Source of the DNA: Millisia brevis NBRC 105863
GTDB lineage: Bacteria > Actinomycetota > Actinomycetes > Mycobacteriales > Mycobacteriaceae
Length of the DNA stretch: 64,000 nt
Assembly: GCF_001552615.1 (NCBI RefSeq)
Contig: NZ_BCRN01000013.1
Location: 62,001 to 126,000 of the forward strand
Direction of reading: 5' to 3'
Position numbers and translations under genes: made by a program. Position 1 is the first letter of the stretch. Each line of letters starts with the position of its first letter. Below, piece after piece: positions 21,436 to 30,400 of the stretch. The notes beneath the pieces are model-generated. The model searched no databases, had not been told where the DNA came from, and saw nothing but the letters and a program-made list of their open reading frames with translations.

Positions 21436-22634
21436 CGGGCGCCGGCCAGTTCCGCGGCGTCGAAGCCGGGCGCGAGGGCGCCGGGATGATCGCCCTGCAG
21501 GCTGCCCCGATGGCCCGTGGCCGCCCGGTGCGCGAGCTCCTGGCGAACCAGCGGCAGAACGTAACGCCCGTAATCGATCACGTCGTTGAGCGTGTCGTAG
21601 CCACGGATCGACACCAGCGACGCACCGAGATCGATGTAGTCGAGGATCGCCGCCGCCACCGTCTCCGGGCTGCCCACCAACGCCGTCGCCGACCCGGCGC
21701 CGTTGGTCGCCGCCGCGGTCCGGGTCCACAACGCCCGGTCGTAGACGTCCGACTTGTCGGCGAAGCTCAGGGCGCGCTGCGAGCCGACGTTCTGCGGGGC
21801 CGCGGCGATACCGGGGCGCTGCCCGGCCACCGACCGGAAGGTGTTGCCGATCCGATCGACGTAGTCGTAGGCCTTGCGCCAGGCGAGCTCGTCGGTCGGC
21901 GCGATGATCGGCCGGAACGTCACCCAGATCCGGGGACGATCGGTGCGCCCCGCCCGCTCGGCGATGCCGTTCACCCGATCGATCTCGGAGCGCAGATCGG
22001 CGAGCGGCTCACCCCAGAAGCTGAAGATATCGGCCTTGGCGCCGCCGACCTGGAAGGCGGCGTCCGACTGGCCCCCGATCGAGATCGGAATCGTCTTCCC
22101 GTACGGCGCGAATCCGGGGCCGAACCCCTCGAAGCGGTAGAACTCGCCGTCGTGATCGAACGGTTCGGTCTCGGTCCAGGCGCGACGCAGCAGGTCGATG
22201 AACTCCGAGGTCCGCGCATAGCGGCGATCCTTGGGCAGGTAGTCGCCCTGGCGGGCCTGCTCGGCGTCGCTGCCTCCGGAGATGAGGTGCACGACCGCCC
22301 GGCCGTCGGTCAGCTGGTCGAGGGTCGCCAACTGCTGGGCGGCGACCAGCGGAAAGACCGTATTGGGCCGGACCGCGACGATGGTGCGCAACCGCTCGGT
22401 CAACTGTCCGACCGCCGAGGCCAGCACAAACGAATCCGCCGAGCCGGACCCGTACGGCAGCAGCGTGTAGTCGAACTCGGCGTCCTCGAGCGCGCGGACG
22501 TAGCGGCGGAAGTAGGCCGGGTCGACACCGCGGGTCGGGATCGGGTTCAGCTCCGTCGACGGATTGAGATGCGACATGCTGATGAACTCGACCGTGGGAG
22601 ACGCGGTGAGGGGAAGCGGGCTCGGGGAGGTCAT
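21432..22634 (-). CDS. FMNH2-dependent monooxygenase, SsuD-like (LLM class)
   Basis: A 400-residue luciferase-like flavin enzyme of the alkanesulfonate monooxygenase type, which releases sulfite from sulfonates. Visible elements are EFISMSHLNPSTE at the N-terminus, LRTIVAVRPNTVFPLVAAQQLATLDQLTDGRAVVHLISGGSDAEQARQGDYLPKDRRYAR, and GGQSDAAFQVGGAKADIF, all SsuD family hallmarks. The usual length is about 380. It is first in its operon; the SfnB-like gene overlaps its stop (ATGA). No flavin reductase is adjacent, so one must be supplied from elsewhere. Confidence 0.88.
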   Translation of the reverse strand: MTSPSPLPLTASPTVEFISMSHLNPSTELNPIPTRGVDPAYFRRYVRALEDAEFDYTLLPYGSGSADSFVLASAVGQLTERLRTIVAVRPNTVFPLVAAQQLATLDQLTDGRAVVHLISGGSDAEQARQGDYLPKDRRYARTSEFIDLLRRAWTETEPFDHDGEFYRFEGFGPGFAPYGKTIPISIGGQSDAAFQVGGAKADIFSFWGEPLADLRSEIDRVNGIAERAGRTDRPRIWVTFRPIIAPTDELAWRKAYDYVDRIGNTFRSVAGQRPGIAAAPQNVGSQRALSFADKSDVYDRALWTRTAAATNGAGSATALVGSPETVAAAILDYIDLGASLVSIRGYDTLNDVIDYGRYVLPLVRQELAHRAATGHRGSLQGDHPGALAPGFDAAELAGAR

Positions 22635-23055
22635 GGGTCGATTCTTCGGTCGACCCGGGGCACTGGTCCAACAACGGATCGGAATGGGTACCGATCGGGT
22701 TCGGTTATCAAAGCCGGTCCGGCGACGAACGGCTCGTATCGGCTGTACAGCAGCATTATTCGAGAGCCTGCGCGGCGCCGGTATCGATCGGGATCGGCGG
22801 TCGGCTTCGACTCGAGATGAGCGAAATCGGCTCTCGATGATCCTCCCGGCAGTTCGGTCCGTGTCGTCACTGTGTGTGGTGAGGCCCGCTCGGGCGTGGT
22901 GCTGCTTCGTGCTGTGGATAGCCACGTTCGTGCGAGTGGCCTCTGGGCAACCTGTTTGACAGGCCTCGTGGAACGTGCATCGCCATGCTCGAATTATGTT
23001 GCCGCAATCCATGACTCGAGAAACATGTCGGTGGGTGTCGACTATCGTTTGTGGC
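22635..23055. other. 421-base region between divergent monooxygenase and HNH genes
   Basis: No gene seen. It should contain the promoters of both flanking genes. A short palindrome CCTGTTTGACAGG lies at 22951-22963 and includes a TTGACA hexamer, but no matching -10 element is convincing. Confidence 0.5.
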
Positions 23056-24528
23056 ATGTACTCGGGGGAGATCGATCGGGCGTACGCCGCGGCCGAACAG
23101 GCCGTCGCGGCGCTGGCCGCTCTGCCCACGCACCGGATGACCGCCACGGAACTGCTCGGCGCCCGCGCCCGCCACGAACGGTTGCTGCGCCTACTGGTCG
23201 CCGCGGACCGGGAGCCGCTCGCCCGGCTGGTGGAACGGGGCACCGACGATTTCGGTGGCGGCGCACTGAAGGCGATCCTGGCCGACCGGCTGCGCATCAC
23301 CCGGACCGAAGCCGGACGACGTTTGGCGCAGGCTGCCGAGTTGGCGTCGCGCATTCTGACCAGCGGGCAGGACGTGCCGCCGGTTCTGCCCCTGGTCGCC
23401 GAAGCCGAGGCGCGGGGCGCGATCGGGACCGAACATGTGCAGGTGATCCGGACGTTCCTGCACCATCTTCCCGAAACGGTCGACGCACAGGAACGGTCGA
23501 ATGCCGAGCGGGATCTGGTCGGGTACGCGGAGTATCTACGGCCGGACCAGCTGCAGAGATGCGCCGAACACCTGGCCGCGCTTCTGAACCCGGACGGTGA
23601 GTTCTCCGACCGGGATCGGGCCCGGAAGCGGTCGTTCACCATGCGGCCGCAGGGTCCGGACAAGATGCGATCGGGCCGGTTCTGCGCCGACCCCGAACTT
23701 GCCGCCTACCTCGAGGTCATCTTCGCGAAGCTCGCCGCACCGGGCATGTGCCATCCGGATGACATGCGGCCGGTGGTCGACGGCAGATCTGATGGCGATG
23801 GCCCGGACCGGGACGCAGCCGCCCGGGACACCCGCACCCCCGGTCAACGTCGCCACGATGCGCTGTCCACCCTCTGCCGGGATTCGCTGGCGTCCGGGCG
23901 GCTGGGGTCCCATCGGGGACTACCGGTCACCGTGATCGCCACCGCCACCATCGGTGAATTGCAGCGGTACGCCGGAATCGGCTCCGGCAGTGGGCCGGTC
24001 GAGGTGGCAGAAGAGCGCACCGACATCTCGGCACCGCCTGCCGACCGCGGATACGCGACCACCGGTGGCGGATCACTACTGCCGATCCGCGATCTGATCC
24101 GCATGGCCGGTCGTGCCCTGCCGTACCTGTGCATGTTCGACGACGACACCGGCAGGCCGTTGTACTTCGGGCGGGCCACGCGTCTGGCCACCCCCGACCA
24201 GCGTCTGGTCCTGCACGCCACCGACCGCGGCTGCACCTACCCGAGCTGCCCCGCGCCCGGATACATCTGCGAGACCCACCACGTGCACGAGTGGGCCGAT
24301 GGCGGCAACACCGACATCACGAACCTGACCTTCGTCTGCCCGGCGCATCACCGACTGGTCGGCACCGATCCCACCCGGTGGCGCACCACCAAGAGTCGGG
24401 CCGGGCGCACGCAATGGACACCGCCGCACCACGTCGACCCCACCGCAACCCCGCGGATCAGCAGCTATCACCACGCCGACGATCACATCGGGAACCCGAC
24501 GGGACCCGCCGCCGCACAACCTCCGTGA
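23056..24528 (+). CDS. DUF222/HNH endonuclease-domain protein (13E12 family)
   Basis: A 490-residue member of the DUF222-plus-HNH family that is multi-copy in mycobacteria and relatives (REP13E12-type). Residues about 1-330 are the helical DUF222 region. The C-terminal HNH domain (about 385-440) shows CTYPSCPAPGYICETHHVHEWADGG and NLTFVCPAHH, with both Cys pairs and the HH of a zinc-stabilised HNH fold. The activity and biological role of this family are unsettled; mobility functions have been suggested. ATG 23056 is favoured by family N-termini; 22975 is a longer alternative. Composition matches the neighbours. Confidence 0.85.
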   Translation: MYSGEIDRAYAAAEQAVAALAALPTHRMTATELLGARARHERLLRLLVAADREPLARLVERGTDDFGGGALKAILADRLRITRTEAGRRLAQAAELASRILTSGQDVPPVLPLVAEAEARGAIGTEHVQVIRTFLHHLPETVDAQERSNAERDLVGYAEYLRPDQLQRCAEHLAALLNPDGEFSDRDRARKRSFTMRPQGPDKMRSGRFCADPELAAYLEVIFAKLAAPGMCHPDDMRPVVDGRSDGDGPDRDAAARDTRTPGQRRHDALSTLCRDSLASGRLGSHRGLPVTVIATATIGELQRYAGIGSGSGPVEVAEERTDISAPPADRGYATTGGGSLLPIRDLIRMAGRALPYLCMFDDDTGRPLYFGRATRLATPDQRLVLHATDRGCTYPSCPAPGYICETHHVHEWADGGNTDITNLTFVCPAHHRLVGTDPTRWRTTKSRAGRTQWTPPHHVDPTATPRISSYHHADDHIGNPTGPAAAQPP

Positions 24529-24661
24529 CCCGGCGGTACCCGAGCCTTCGGGCCCGAGACGCCCCGGCCCGCGCCGCTCCGGTCCGCGGGATACGTCGGG
24601 GCGCGTGACATGTCGGTGCGTTCGGAACACTGCATTCGCGGCATGTTCTACCGTGGCGGAC

Positions 24662-27600
24662 ATGCATGACGACCGGCAGATCGTCGAGGCGCGAATCAAC
24701 AGGTTCGCCGACCAATACCTGGCCCCGGCGGTGTACACGCGGTACGCACCGGTGGATCTGACCTCGTGGGATGTACCGGACGAACCGGTGCCGTTCGCCG
24801 AGGCGACCGCGCAGGACTTCGAGCCGATCGGCGTCGGCACCGCCTGGGGGCGGCCGTGGAGCACCATGTGGGTGCACGTCACCGGGGCCATCCCCGCCGA
24901 CTGGTTCGACGCCGGCGGCGCACTCCCCGCCGACACGGTGCCCGAACTGCTGATCGACCTCGGCTTCACCGGCGGTCCGGGGTTCAACGCCGAGGGTATG
25001 GTGTTCCGGCCGGACGGCACGATCGTCAAGGCGGTGGCGCCCTTCAACGCCTACGTTCCCCTGGACCCGGACCATCCGGGCGTCGATTTCTACGTCGAAT
25101 GCGCCGCCAACCCCGACGTCGCCAACAGCTTCGGTTTCCGGCCGACGAACCTCGGCGACAAAGCCACCGCCGGCGACACCCCGATCTACCGGCTCTCCCG
25201 CGTCGAGATCGCGCTGCGCAACGTCGAGGTATGGAAACTGCAGCAGGACATCGCCGTGCTGTCGTCGCTGATGCACGCCCTCCCGATGGACCTACCGCGC
25301 CGCTACGACATCCTGCGCGCCCTCGAACGGATGCTCGACATCGTCGACCCCGACGACATTCCGGGAACCGCCGCGATCGGTCGAGCCCAACTTGCCGGCG
25401 TCCTGGCGCAACCGGCCTACGCCAGCGCCCACCACATCGTCGCGACCGGCCACGCGCATATCGACTCGGCGTGGCTGTGGCCGACCCGCGAGACGGTCCG
25501 CAAGTGCGCCCGCACCTTCTCGAATGTGGTCGCGCTCATGGACGAGCACCCAGACTTCGTCTTCGCCTGCTCGTCGGCGCAGCAATTCGCCTGGGTACGC
25601 GATCACTACCCGGAGCTGTTCGAACGCATCCGCGCCAAAGTGGCGGCCGGGCAGTTCGTTCCGGTCGGCGGCATGTGGGTCGAGTCCGACACCAATATGC
25701 CGGGCGGGGAGGCGATGGCCCGCCAATTTGTCGAGGGCAAACAGTTCTTCCTCGACGAATTCGGTTTCGAGACCGACGAATGTTGGCTGCCGGACTCCTT
25801 CGGCTACTCCGCCGCGCTCCCGCAGATCGTGGCCGCCTCGCAGTCGGAAAACTTTCTCACCCAGAAGATCTCCTGGAATCAGACCAACCGGATGCCACAC
25901 CACACCTTCCTCTGGGAGGGGATCGACGGCACCCGGGTGTTCACCCATTTTCCGCCGGTCGACAAGTACAACTCCGACCTCGGCGGCAGCGACCTCGGCC
26001 ACGCCCAGCGCAACTACCGCGACTCCGGCAACGGTTCGATCTCGCTGGTCCCCTACGGTTGGGGCGACGGCGGAGGCGGCCCGACCCGCGAGATGATCGC
26101 CGCCGCCCACCGCACCCACTCCCTCGAGGGTTCGCCGACCGTCGACTTGGACAGCCCCCGCATCTTTTTCGATCAGGCGCGCGCCGACTATCCGCATCCA
26201 CCGGTGTGGTCGGGAGAGCTCTACCTCGAACTGCATCGCGGCACCTACACCACCCAGGCGAAGACCAAGCAGGGCAATCGTCGCAGCGAACATCTACTGC
26301 GCGAGGCGGAACTGTGGGCGGCGACCGCGGCGCTGCGCACCGGCGGCGCCTACCCGTACGACGACCTCGAGGAACTGTGGCAACTGGTGCTGCTGCAGCA
26401 ATTCCACGACATCCTGCCCGGCAGTTCGATCGCCTGGGTCCATCAGGACGCCGAGCGCAACTACGCGGCGATCGCCCGCCGCCTCGAGGCGATCATCGCC
26501 GACGCCCAGAAGCAGTTGGCCGGGCCCGGCGCCGAGCCGACCGTCTTCAACGCCGCCCCGATCGCCCGCGCCGGGGTGCCCGCCCTCGGCGCCGCGGTGG
26601 CCGAGCCGCCGCGCCGGCATGTGCGGGTCGACGGCGACGGCTGGATCCTGGACAACGGCATCGTCAGCGCTCGCGTCGACCGGCGCGGCCTGCTGGTCTC
26701 GCTGATCGACGCCGACACCGGCCGCGAGGCTATCGCACCCGGAGCTGCGGGCAACCTCCTGCAACTGCACCGCGACATCCCCAACCAATGGGATGCCTGG
26801 GATATCGACGAGTTCTACCGGCACGTCGTCACCGATCTGACCGACGTCGACGAGATCGCGATCGCCGACGACGCCCTGGTGATCACCCGCAGCTTCAGCG
26901 ACTCGACCATCGTCCAACGCCTCACCGTCGAGGACGGGGCGGCGGCGCTGCACATCGTCAACGAGATCGACTGGCACGAAACACGCAAACTACTCAAACT
27001 CGCCTTCCCGGTCGACGTGCACGCCGACCGCAGCGCCGGCGAGATCCAGTTCGGCCACGTCTACCGCCCCACCCACTCCAATACCTCCTGGGACTTCGCG
27101 AAGTTCGAGATCTGCGCGCACCGGTGGGTGCACGTCGGCGAGGTCGGCTACGGGGTTGCCGTCGCCAACGACTCCACCTACGGACACGACATCGGGCGCA
27201 CCACCCGCGACGGCGGCGGCACGACCACCACCATCCGACTGTCGCTGCTGCGTGCCCCGACCTACCCCGACCCGCACGCCGACCGGGGCCATCACACTCT
27301 GGCGGTGTCGATCCGACCCGCCGCGGACATCGGCGCCGCCGTCGAGGAGGGCTATCGCATCAACCTGCCCACCCGCACGGTGCCCGGCTCGGGCGATCCC
27401 GTCGTCCCGCTGGTCGAGGTGTCGAACCCCGCCGTGATCGTCGAGTCGGTCAAGCTCGCCCGCGACCGCAGCGGCGATGTGGTGGTGCGCCTCTACGAGT
27501 CGAGGGGCGGCCGGGCCACCGCCCGCGTCACCCCCGGATTCGACTACGAGGACGCCATTTTCACCGATCTGCTGGAACGCCCCCTGCGCCCGGAATCGTC

Positions 27601-27712
27601 GTACACCTCGACGGTTCCCGCATCGACGCAGCAGTTCGAACTGCGCCCCTTCCAGGTGGTGACGCTGCGCTACCGTCTGCGACCCGGCCCCGATACCCAG
27701 CCGATACGCTGA
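24662..27712 (+). CDS. alpha-mannosidase, glycoside hydrolase family 38
   Basis: A 1016-residue cytosolic-type GH38 enzyme that removes alpha-linked mannose. There is an N-terminal Ams1-like domain (about 1-250), then the catalytic domain with metal ligands HAHIDSAWLWPTRET (about 263-277) and the nucleophile Asp in VESDTNMPGGEAM (about 342). WLPDSFGYSAALPQI and QQFHDILPGSSIAWVHQ follow, then the middle helical and C-terminal beta domains. There is no signal peptide, so it probably recycles mannosides inside the cell. The length fits the approximately 1000-residue class. A membrane-protein gene follows after 6 bases. Confidence 0.93.
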   Translation: MHDDRQIVEARINRFADQYLAPAVYTRYAPVDLTSWDVPDEPVPFAEATAQDFEPIGVGTAWGRPWSTMWVHVTGAIPADWFDAGGALPADTVPELLIDLGFTGGPGFNAEGMVFRPDGTIVKAVAPFNAYVPLDPDHPGVDFYVECAANPDVANSFGFRPTNLGDKATAGDTPIYRLSRVEIALRNVEVWKLQQDIAVLSSLMHALPMDLPRRYDILRALERMLDIVDPDDIPGTAAIGRAQLAGVLAQPAYASAHHIVATGHAHIDSAWLWPTRETVRKCARTFSNVVALMDEHPDFVFACSSAQQFAWVRDHYPELFERIRAKVAAGQFVPVGGMWVESDTNMPGGEAMARQFVEGKQFFLDEFGFETDECWLPDSFGYSAALPQIVAASQSENFLTQKISWNQTNRMPHHTFLWEGIDGTRVFTHFPPVDKYNSDLGGSDLGHAQRNYRDSGNGSISLVPYGWGDGGGGPTREMIAAAHRTHSLEGSPTVDLDSPRIFFDQARADYPHPPVWSGELYLELHRGTYTTQAKTKQGNRRSEHLLREAELWAATAALRTGGAYPYDDLEELWQLVLLQQFHDILPGSSIAWVHQDAERNYAAIARRLEAIIADAQKQLAGPGAEPTVFNAAPIARAGVPALGAAVAEPPRRHVRVDGDGWILDNGIVSARVDRRGLLVSLIDADTGREAIAPGAAGNLLQLHRDIPNQWDAWDIDEFYRHVVTDLTDVDEIAIADDALVITRSFSDSTIVQRLTVEDGAAALHIVNEIDWHETRKLLKLAFPVDVHADRSAGEIQFGHVYRPTHSNTSWDFAKFEICAHRWVHVGEVGYGVAVANDSTYGHDIGRTTRDGGGTTTTIRLSLLRAPTYPDPHADRGHHTLAVSIRPAADIGAAVEEGYRINLPTRTVPGSGDPVVPLVEVSNPAVIVESVKLARDRSGDVVVRLYESRGGRATARVTPGFDYEDAIFTDLLERPLRPESSYTSTVPASTQQFELRPFQVVTLRYRLRPGPDTQPIR

Positions 27713-27718
27713 ACTCCC

Positions 27719-28990
27719 GTGTCCGCACCCGACGATGTCACCGAGCCCGACCCTCGCCCGGCCGATATGTTGTGGTTCCTGGCCGGCGGCCTGCCGTGGA
27801 TTCTGTCGCCGCGGGATCGGCTGCGGTCGATGGGATCTCGAACCACCCCCTTCCTGTCGTCGATGCTCGTGGTGGCGTTGCTGCTCTGGGTGATCGCGCT
27901 GTTGTTCGACGTCCCGGAAGCCGAACTCGACCGGCGATTGCAGGAGACAGGCTGGCTGCTGGCACTGCTCGGTTGCACGTTGGCCCTCGCCGTTCTGCCG
28001 ATCGTCACGGGATTCGCGGTCGACCGCCATGTCGACGGTCCGGCCGGCCAGTCGCTGGTGGTCGCCACATATATCGGTGCGGCGGTGGGGCTTCCGGTGC
28101 TCGACGTGGCGACCGGCAGTCGGCTCTACGGCCAGTCGCTGTGGCCGACGCTGATGTGGTCGGTCGTCGGGTGCGCGCTGGTGGTGGCGTTGACCTATGC
28201 CGGGATCGGTTCGATTCTGGCGTGGTCGGCCAAGTTTGCGCTGTCGCGTCTCGGGGCGGTCGGTGCGACCGGTGGCCGGATGCTGCCGCTGCTGATGATC
28301 GTGGTGGTCATCTACTTCACCGGCGAACTGTGGCAGTGGGCCGCCGGGGTCAACCGCACCCGGGTATGGATGGCGATCGGCGTGCTCGCGGTCGTCGCGC
28401 TCGGATTCATCGCGGCGACGACCCGTGACGAGTTCGAGCGGATTCTCGACCTGCGCGAGGATTCCGATCGACACCGCGACCTGCTGGTCGGCACGCCCTT
28501 CGAACACCGCACCGGTAGCTCCGCCGACGTTGCGGGTGGTGGTCCCGGCGCGGCGATCCCGCTGCGGCGCAGCGAGCAGCTCAATCTGCAGGGCAAGCTG
28601 ATGGTCGCCCAAACCTTGCAGGCGGTCGCGATCACCGTCGCCACGTTCATCTTCTTCCTGATCCTGGGCGGTGTGATGCTGCCGGACGGGATCGTCGAGA
28701 CCTGGTCGGGCGCCCCCGTGGTCGACACGGTCTGGTTGGGCGTCCCCATTCCCGTGCCGCAGGCGGGGATCAACGTGGCGTTGTTCGTGGCGGTGCTGGC
28801 CGGGCTCAACTTCGTGGTCTCCGCCCGCAGCGATCCGGAGTACCGCGAGCACTATCTCGATCCGCTGGTCATCGATGTGCTGATCGGTCTGGCCGCCCGC
28901 AACGTCTATCGCGGCGCCGGCGCGCGTCCGGACGCCCCGCAATCGACCCCCGAGACGCCTCCCGGGCCCGCGCCGGAACCGACCGGATAG
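27719..28990 (+). CDS. hypothetical multi-pass membrane protein
   Basis: A 423-residue membrane protein, not recognised. The N-terminus is polar (about 15 residues); hydrophobic helices occur near 43-63, 82-100, 112-130, 140-165, 180-200 and 215-235. A hydrophilic loop of about 60 residues follows (ERILDLREDSDRHRDLLVG), then two more helices near 300 and 345, and a Pro-rich tail. The GTG start lies 6 bases beyond the mannosidase stop, so co-transcription is likely. It could be a transporter or a scaffold; no motif decides. Confidence 0.7.
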   Translation: MSAPDDVTEPDPRPADMLWFLAGGLPWILSPRDRLRSMGSRTTPFLSSMLVVALLLWVIALLFDVPEAELDRRLQETGWLLALLGCTLALAVLPIVTGFAVDRHVDGPAGQSLVVATYIGAAVGLPVLDVATGSRLYGQSLWPTLMWSVVGCALVVALTYAGIGSILAWSAKFALSRLGAVGATGGRMLPLLMIVVVIYFTGELWQWAAGVNRTRVWMAIGVLAVVALGFIAATTRDEFERILDLREDSDRHRDLLVGTPFEHRTGSSADVAGGGPGAAIPLRRSEQLNLQGKLMVAQTLQAVAITVATFIFFLILGGVMLPDGIVETWSGAPVVDTVWLGVPIPVPQAGINVALFVAVLAGLNFVVSARSDPEYREHYLDPLVIDVLIGLAARNVYRGAGARPDAPQSTPETPPGPAPEPTG

Positions 28991-29152
28991 GCGACGATCA
29001 CCGGAGTGGCCCCCACATTGTCGCCCAATCGAGATGACGGGGACCGTGTCGCGCGGCGATAGCGTGATCTAGGGTGCGGACATGTACCCGCGCCGCGCTC
29101 CCGCCCGGACGGGACAGCCGTGCGGGCGCCCGATCGTGTCGGCGGGGGCTCG

Positions 29153-29644
29153 ATGACCGCGACGATCCGTCCGGCGCGCGGTGACGACGCGCTAGCCGTG
29201 GCCCGAGTCCACGTGCGGGCCTGGCAGCTTGGATACGCCAACATCCTGCCCGCCGACCGGCTCGCGGCCATGGATCCCGAGGAGCGGGCCAAGCGGTACA
29301 CCTTCGACGATCCCGAGGATCCGCATACCTACGTCACCGACGAGGACGGCGAGATCACCGGCTTCGTCACCATCATGATCGACCCGGAGCCGGCGGTGAT
29401 CGCCTCCCTCTACGTCGACCCGGACCACTGGCGCACCGGCGTGGGCACCCTGCTGCTAGGCAGTGCGCGGCGTGAACTGACCGCTGCCGGTCGCAATGAA
29501 GCGGAGCTGTGGGTGCTGGCCGGCAATATCCGAGCCGACCACTTCTACCGTCGCCGGGGTTGGCAGCGCACCGGCCGCACCAAACGCGACGAGGTCTGGG
29601 GGATGGAAGCGGAGATGGAGGAGTACCGCACCGCCCTCGGCTGA
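29153..29644 (+). CDS. GNAT-family N-acetyltransferase
   Basis: A 163-residue acetyl-CoA-dependent acyltransferase of unknown substrate. Motif A is visible as SLYVDPDHWRTGVGTLLLGSA (about 84-104), with the R/Q-x-x-G-x-G-like pyrophosphate loop in WRTGVGTLL. Motif B/C contains ELWVLAGNIRADHFYRRRGWQRTGR, a common ending in this family. ATG 29153 gives a standard N-terminus (TATIRPARGDDALAVARVH). It is convergent with the TetR gene. Confidence 0.88.
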   Translation: MTATIRPARGDDALAVARVHVRAWQLGYANILPADRLAAMDPEERAKRYTFDDPEDPHTYVTDEDGEITGFVTIMIDPEPAVIASLYVDPDHWRTGVGTLLLGSARRELTAAGRNEAELWVLAGNIRADHFYRRRGWQRTGRTKRDEVWGMEAEMEEYRTALG

Positions 29645-29686
29645 TTCGGCCTAGCTGTTTCGGCCCAGCTGTTTCGGCCTGGCTGT
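29645..29686. repeat. three 14-base tandem repeats across the TetR 3' end
   Basis: Three near-identical copies of TTCGGCCTAGCTGT (two with single changes) run head to tail. The first copy contains the TetR stop codon (29651-29653, minus strand). Slippage here would alter the last residues of the regulator. Confidence 0.85.
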
Positions 29687-30295
29687 GGGGGGCTCCAACT
29701 CCGCGGCCCGACGGGCGGCGGTGACGAATGCCGCCTTGACCCGCGGCCAGCCGTCGAGATATCCGCCGACCAGGGCGGCGTCGCGCAGCAGCACCAACTG
29801 TCCCGCGACCAGTTGCGGGTCGGCCACGCCGGTCGCCGCGACCAGATCTGCCAACGTGCCTCGAAACCACTCGCGATGCCGTGTCACGGTCGCTCGCACC
29901 GGGCTCCGCGCGTCCGGGTACTCCGCGGCGGCATTGATGAACGGGCAGCCGCGGGTGTGCAGCCGCTGCACGTCCTGGCCGATCGCGTCGATTACCAGAG
30001 CCAACAGTTCGCGCGGGCCGGCATCGGTCCCGGCCGCGGCGGCGAAGAGGGCCCGAATGCGTGCGTCCTCATCATCGAGATAGGCCACCACCAGGTCTTC
30101 CTTGCCGGGGAAGTGGCGGTAGAAGGTGCTGCGCGTCACCCCGGCCTCGGCGATGATCCGATCGACGCCGACCGGGTGGATGCCCTCCGTGTAGAAGAGG
30201 CGCACGGCGGTTTCGAGCACCCTCGTGCGGGCGCGCGAGTTGCCGTTCGCATCCTTGCGTCGCCGTTCGGGCTCCGCGGTCGGGGCCTGTGCCAT
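29651..30295 (-). CDS. TetR-family transcriptional regulator
   Basis: A 214-residue repressor. After a basic leader of about 20 residues comes the HTH (TRVLETAVRLFYTEGIHPVGVDRIIAEAGVTRSTFYRHFPGKEDLV, about 24-68) and a helical ligand domain with CPFINAAAEYPDA, seen in the ComR/TetR_C_33-like subgroup. It is divergent from an alpha/beta hydrolase gene; the 105-base gap holds two copies of a GGAACGA-type operator (30305-30378). It most likely represses itself and the hydrolase. Confidence 0.9.
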   Translation of the reverse strand: MAQAPTAEPERRRKDANGNSRARTRVLETAVRLFYTEGIHPVGVDRIIAEAGVTRSTFYRHFPGKEDLVVAYLDDEDARIRALFAAAAGTDAGPRELLALVIDAIGQDVQRLHTRGCPFINAAAEYPDARSPVRATVTRHREWFRGTLADLVAATGVADPQLVAGQLVLLRDAALVGGYLDGWPRVKAAFVTAARRAAELEPPTARPKQLGRNS

Positions 30296-30304
30296 CCAGC
30301 AATA

Positions 30305-30378
30305 GTAGAACGTTCGTTCCTCCTGTTGACAAATAACGGTCCGCGCAGTCTCATTATAGAGACGGAACGATCTGTCTA
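30305..30378. promoter_or_regulatory. paired TetR operators between regulator and hydrolase
   Basis: On the minus strand 30320-30305 reads GGAACGAACGTTCTAC, with the palindromic core GAACGTTC. On the plus strand 30363-30378 reads GGAACGATCTGTCTAC, matching 13 of 16 positions in opposite orientation. Each copy lies immediately in front of one divergent gene. A TTGACA hexamer is at 30326-30331. Confidence 0.7.
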
Positions 30379-30400
30379 CTTAAATGAGAGCGAGAGAGCG

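Noticed and set aside
23056-24528. DUF222/HNH gene as a homing endonuclease in an intron or intein
   Set aside because: It is a free-standing full-length gene with normal composition, not inside another gene.
24766-28428. Very long plus-strand frame of 1220 codons overlapping the mannosidase
   Set aside because: Arg/Pro/His-rich translation with no family pattern; a frame shadow of the GH38 and membrane-protein genes in GC-rich DNA.
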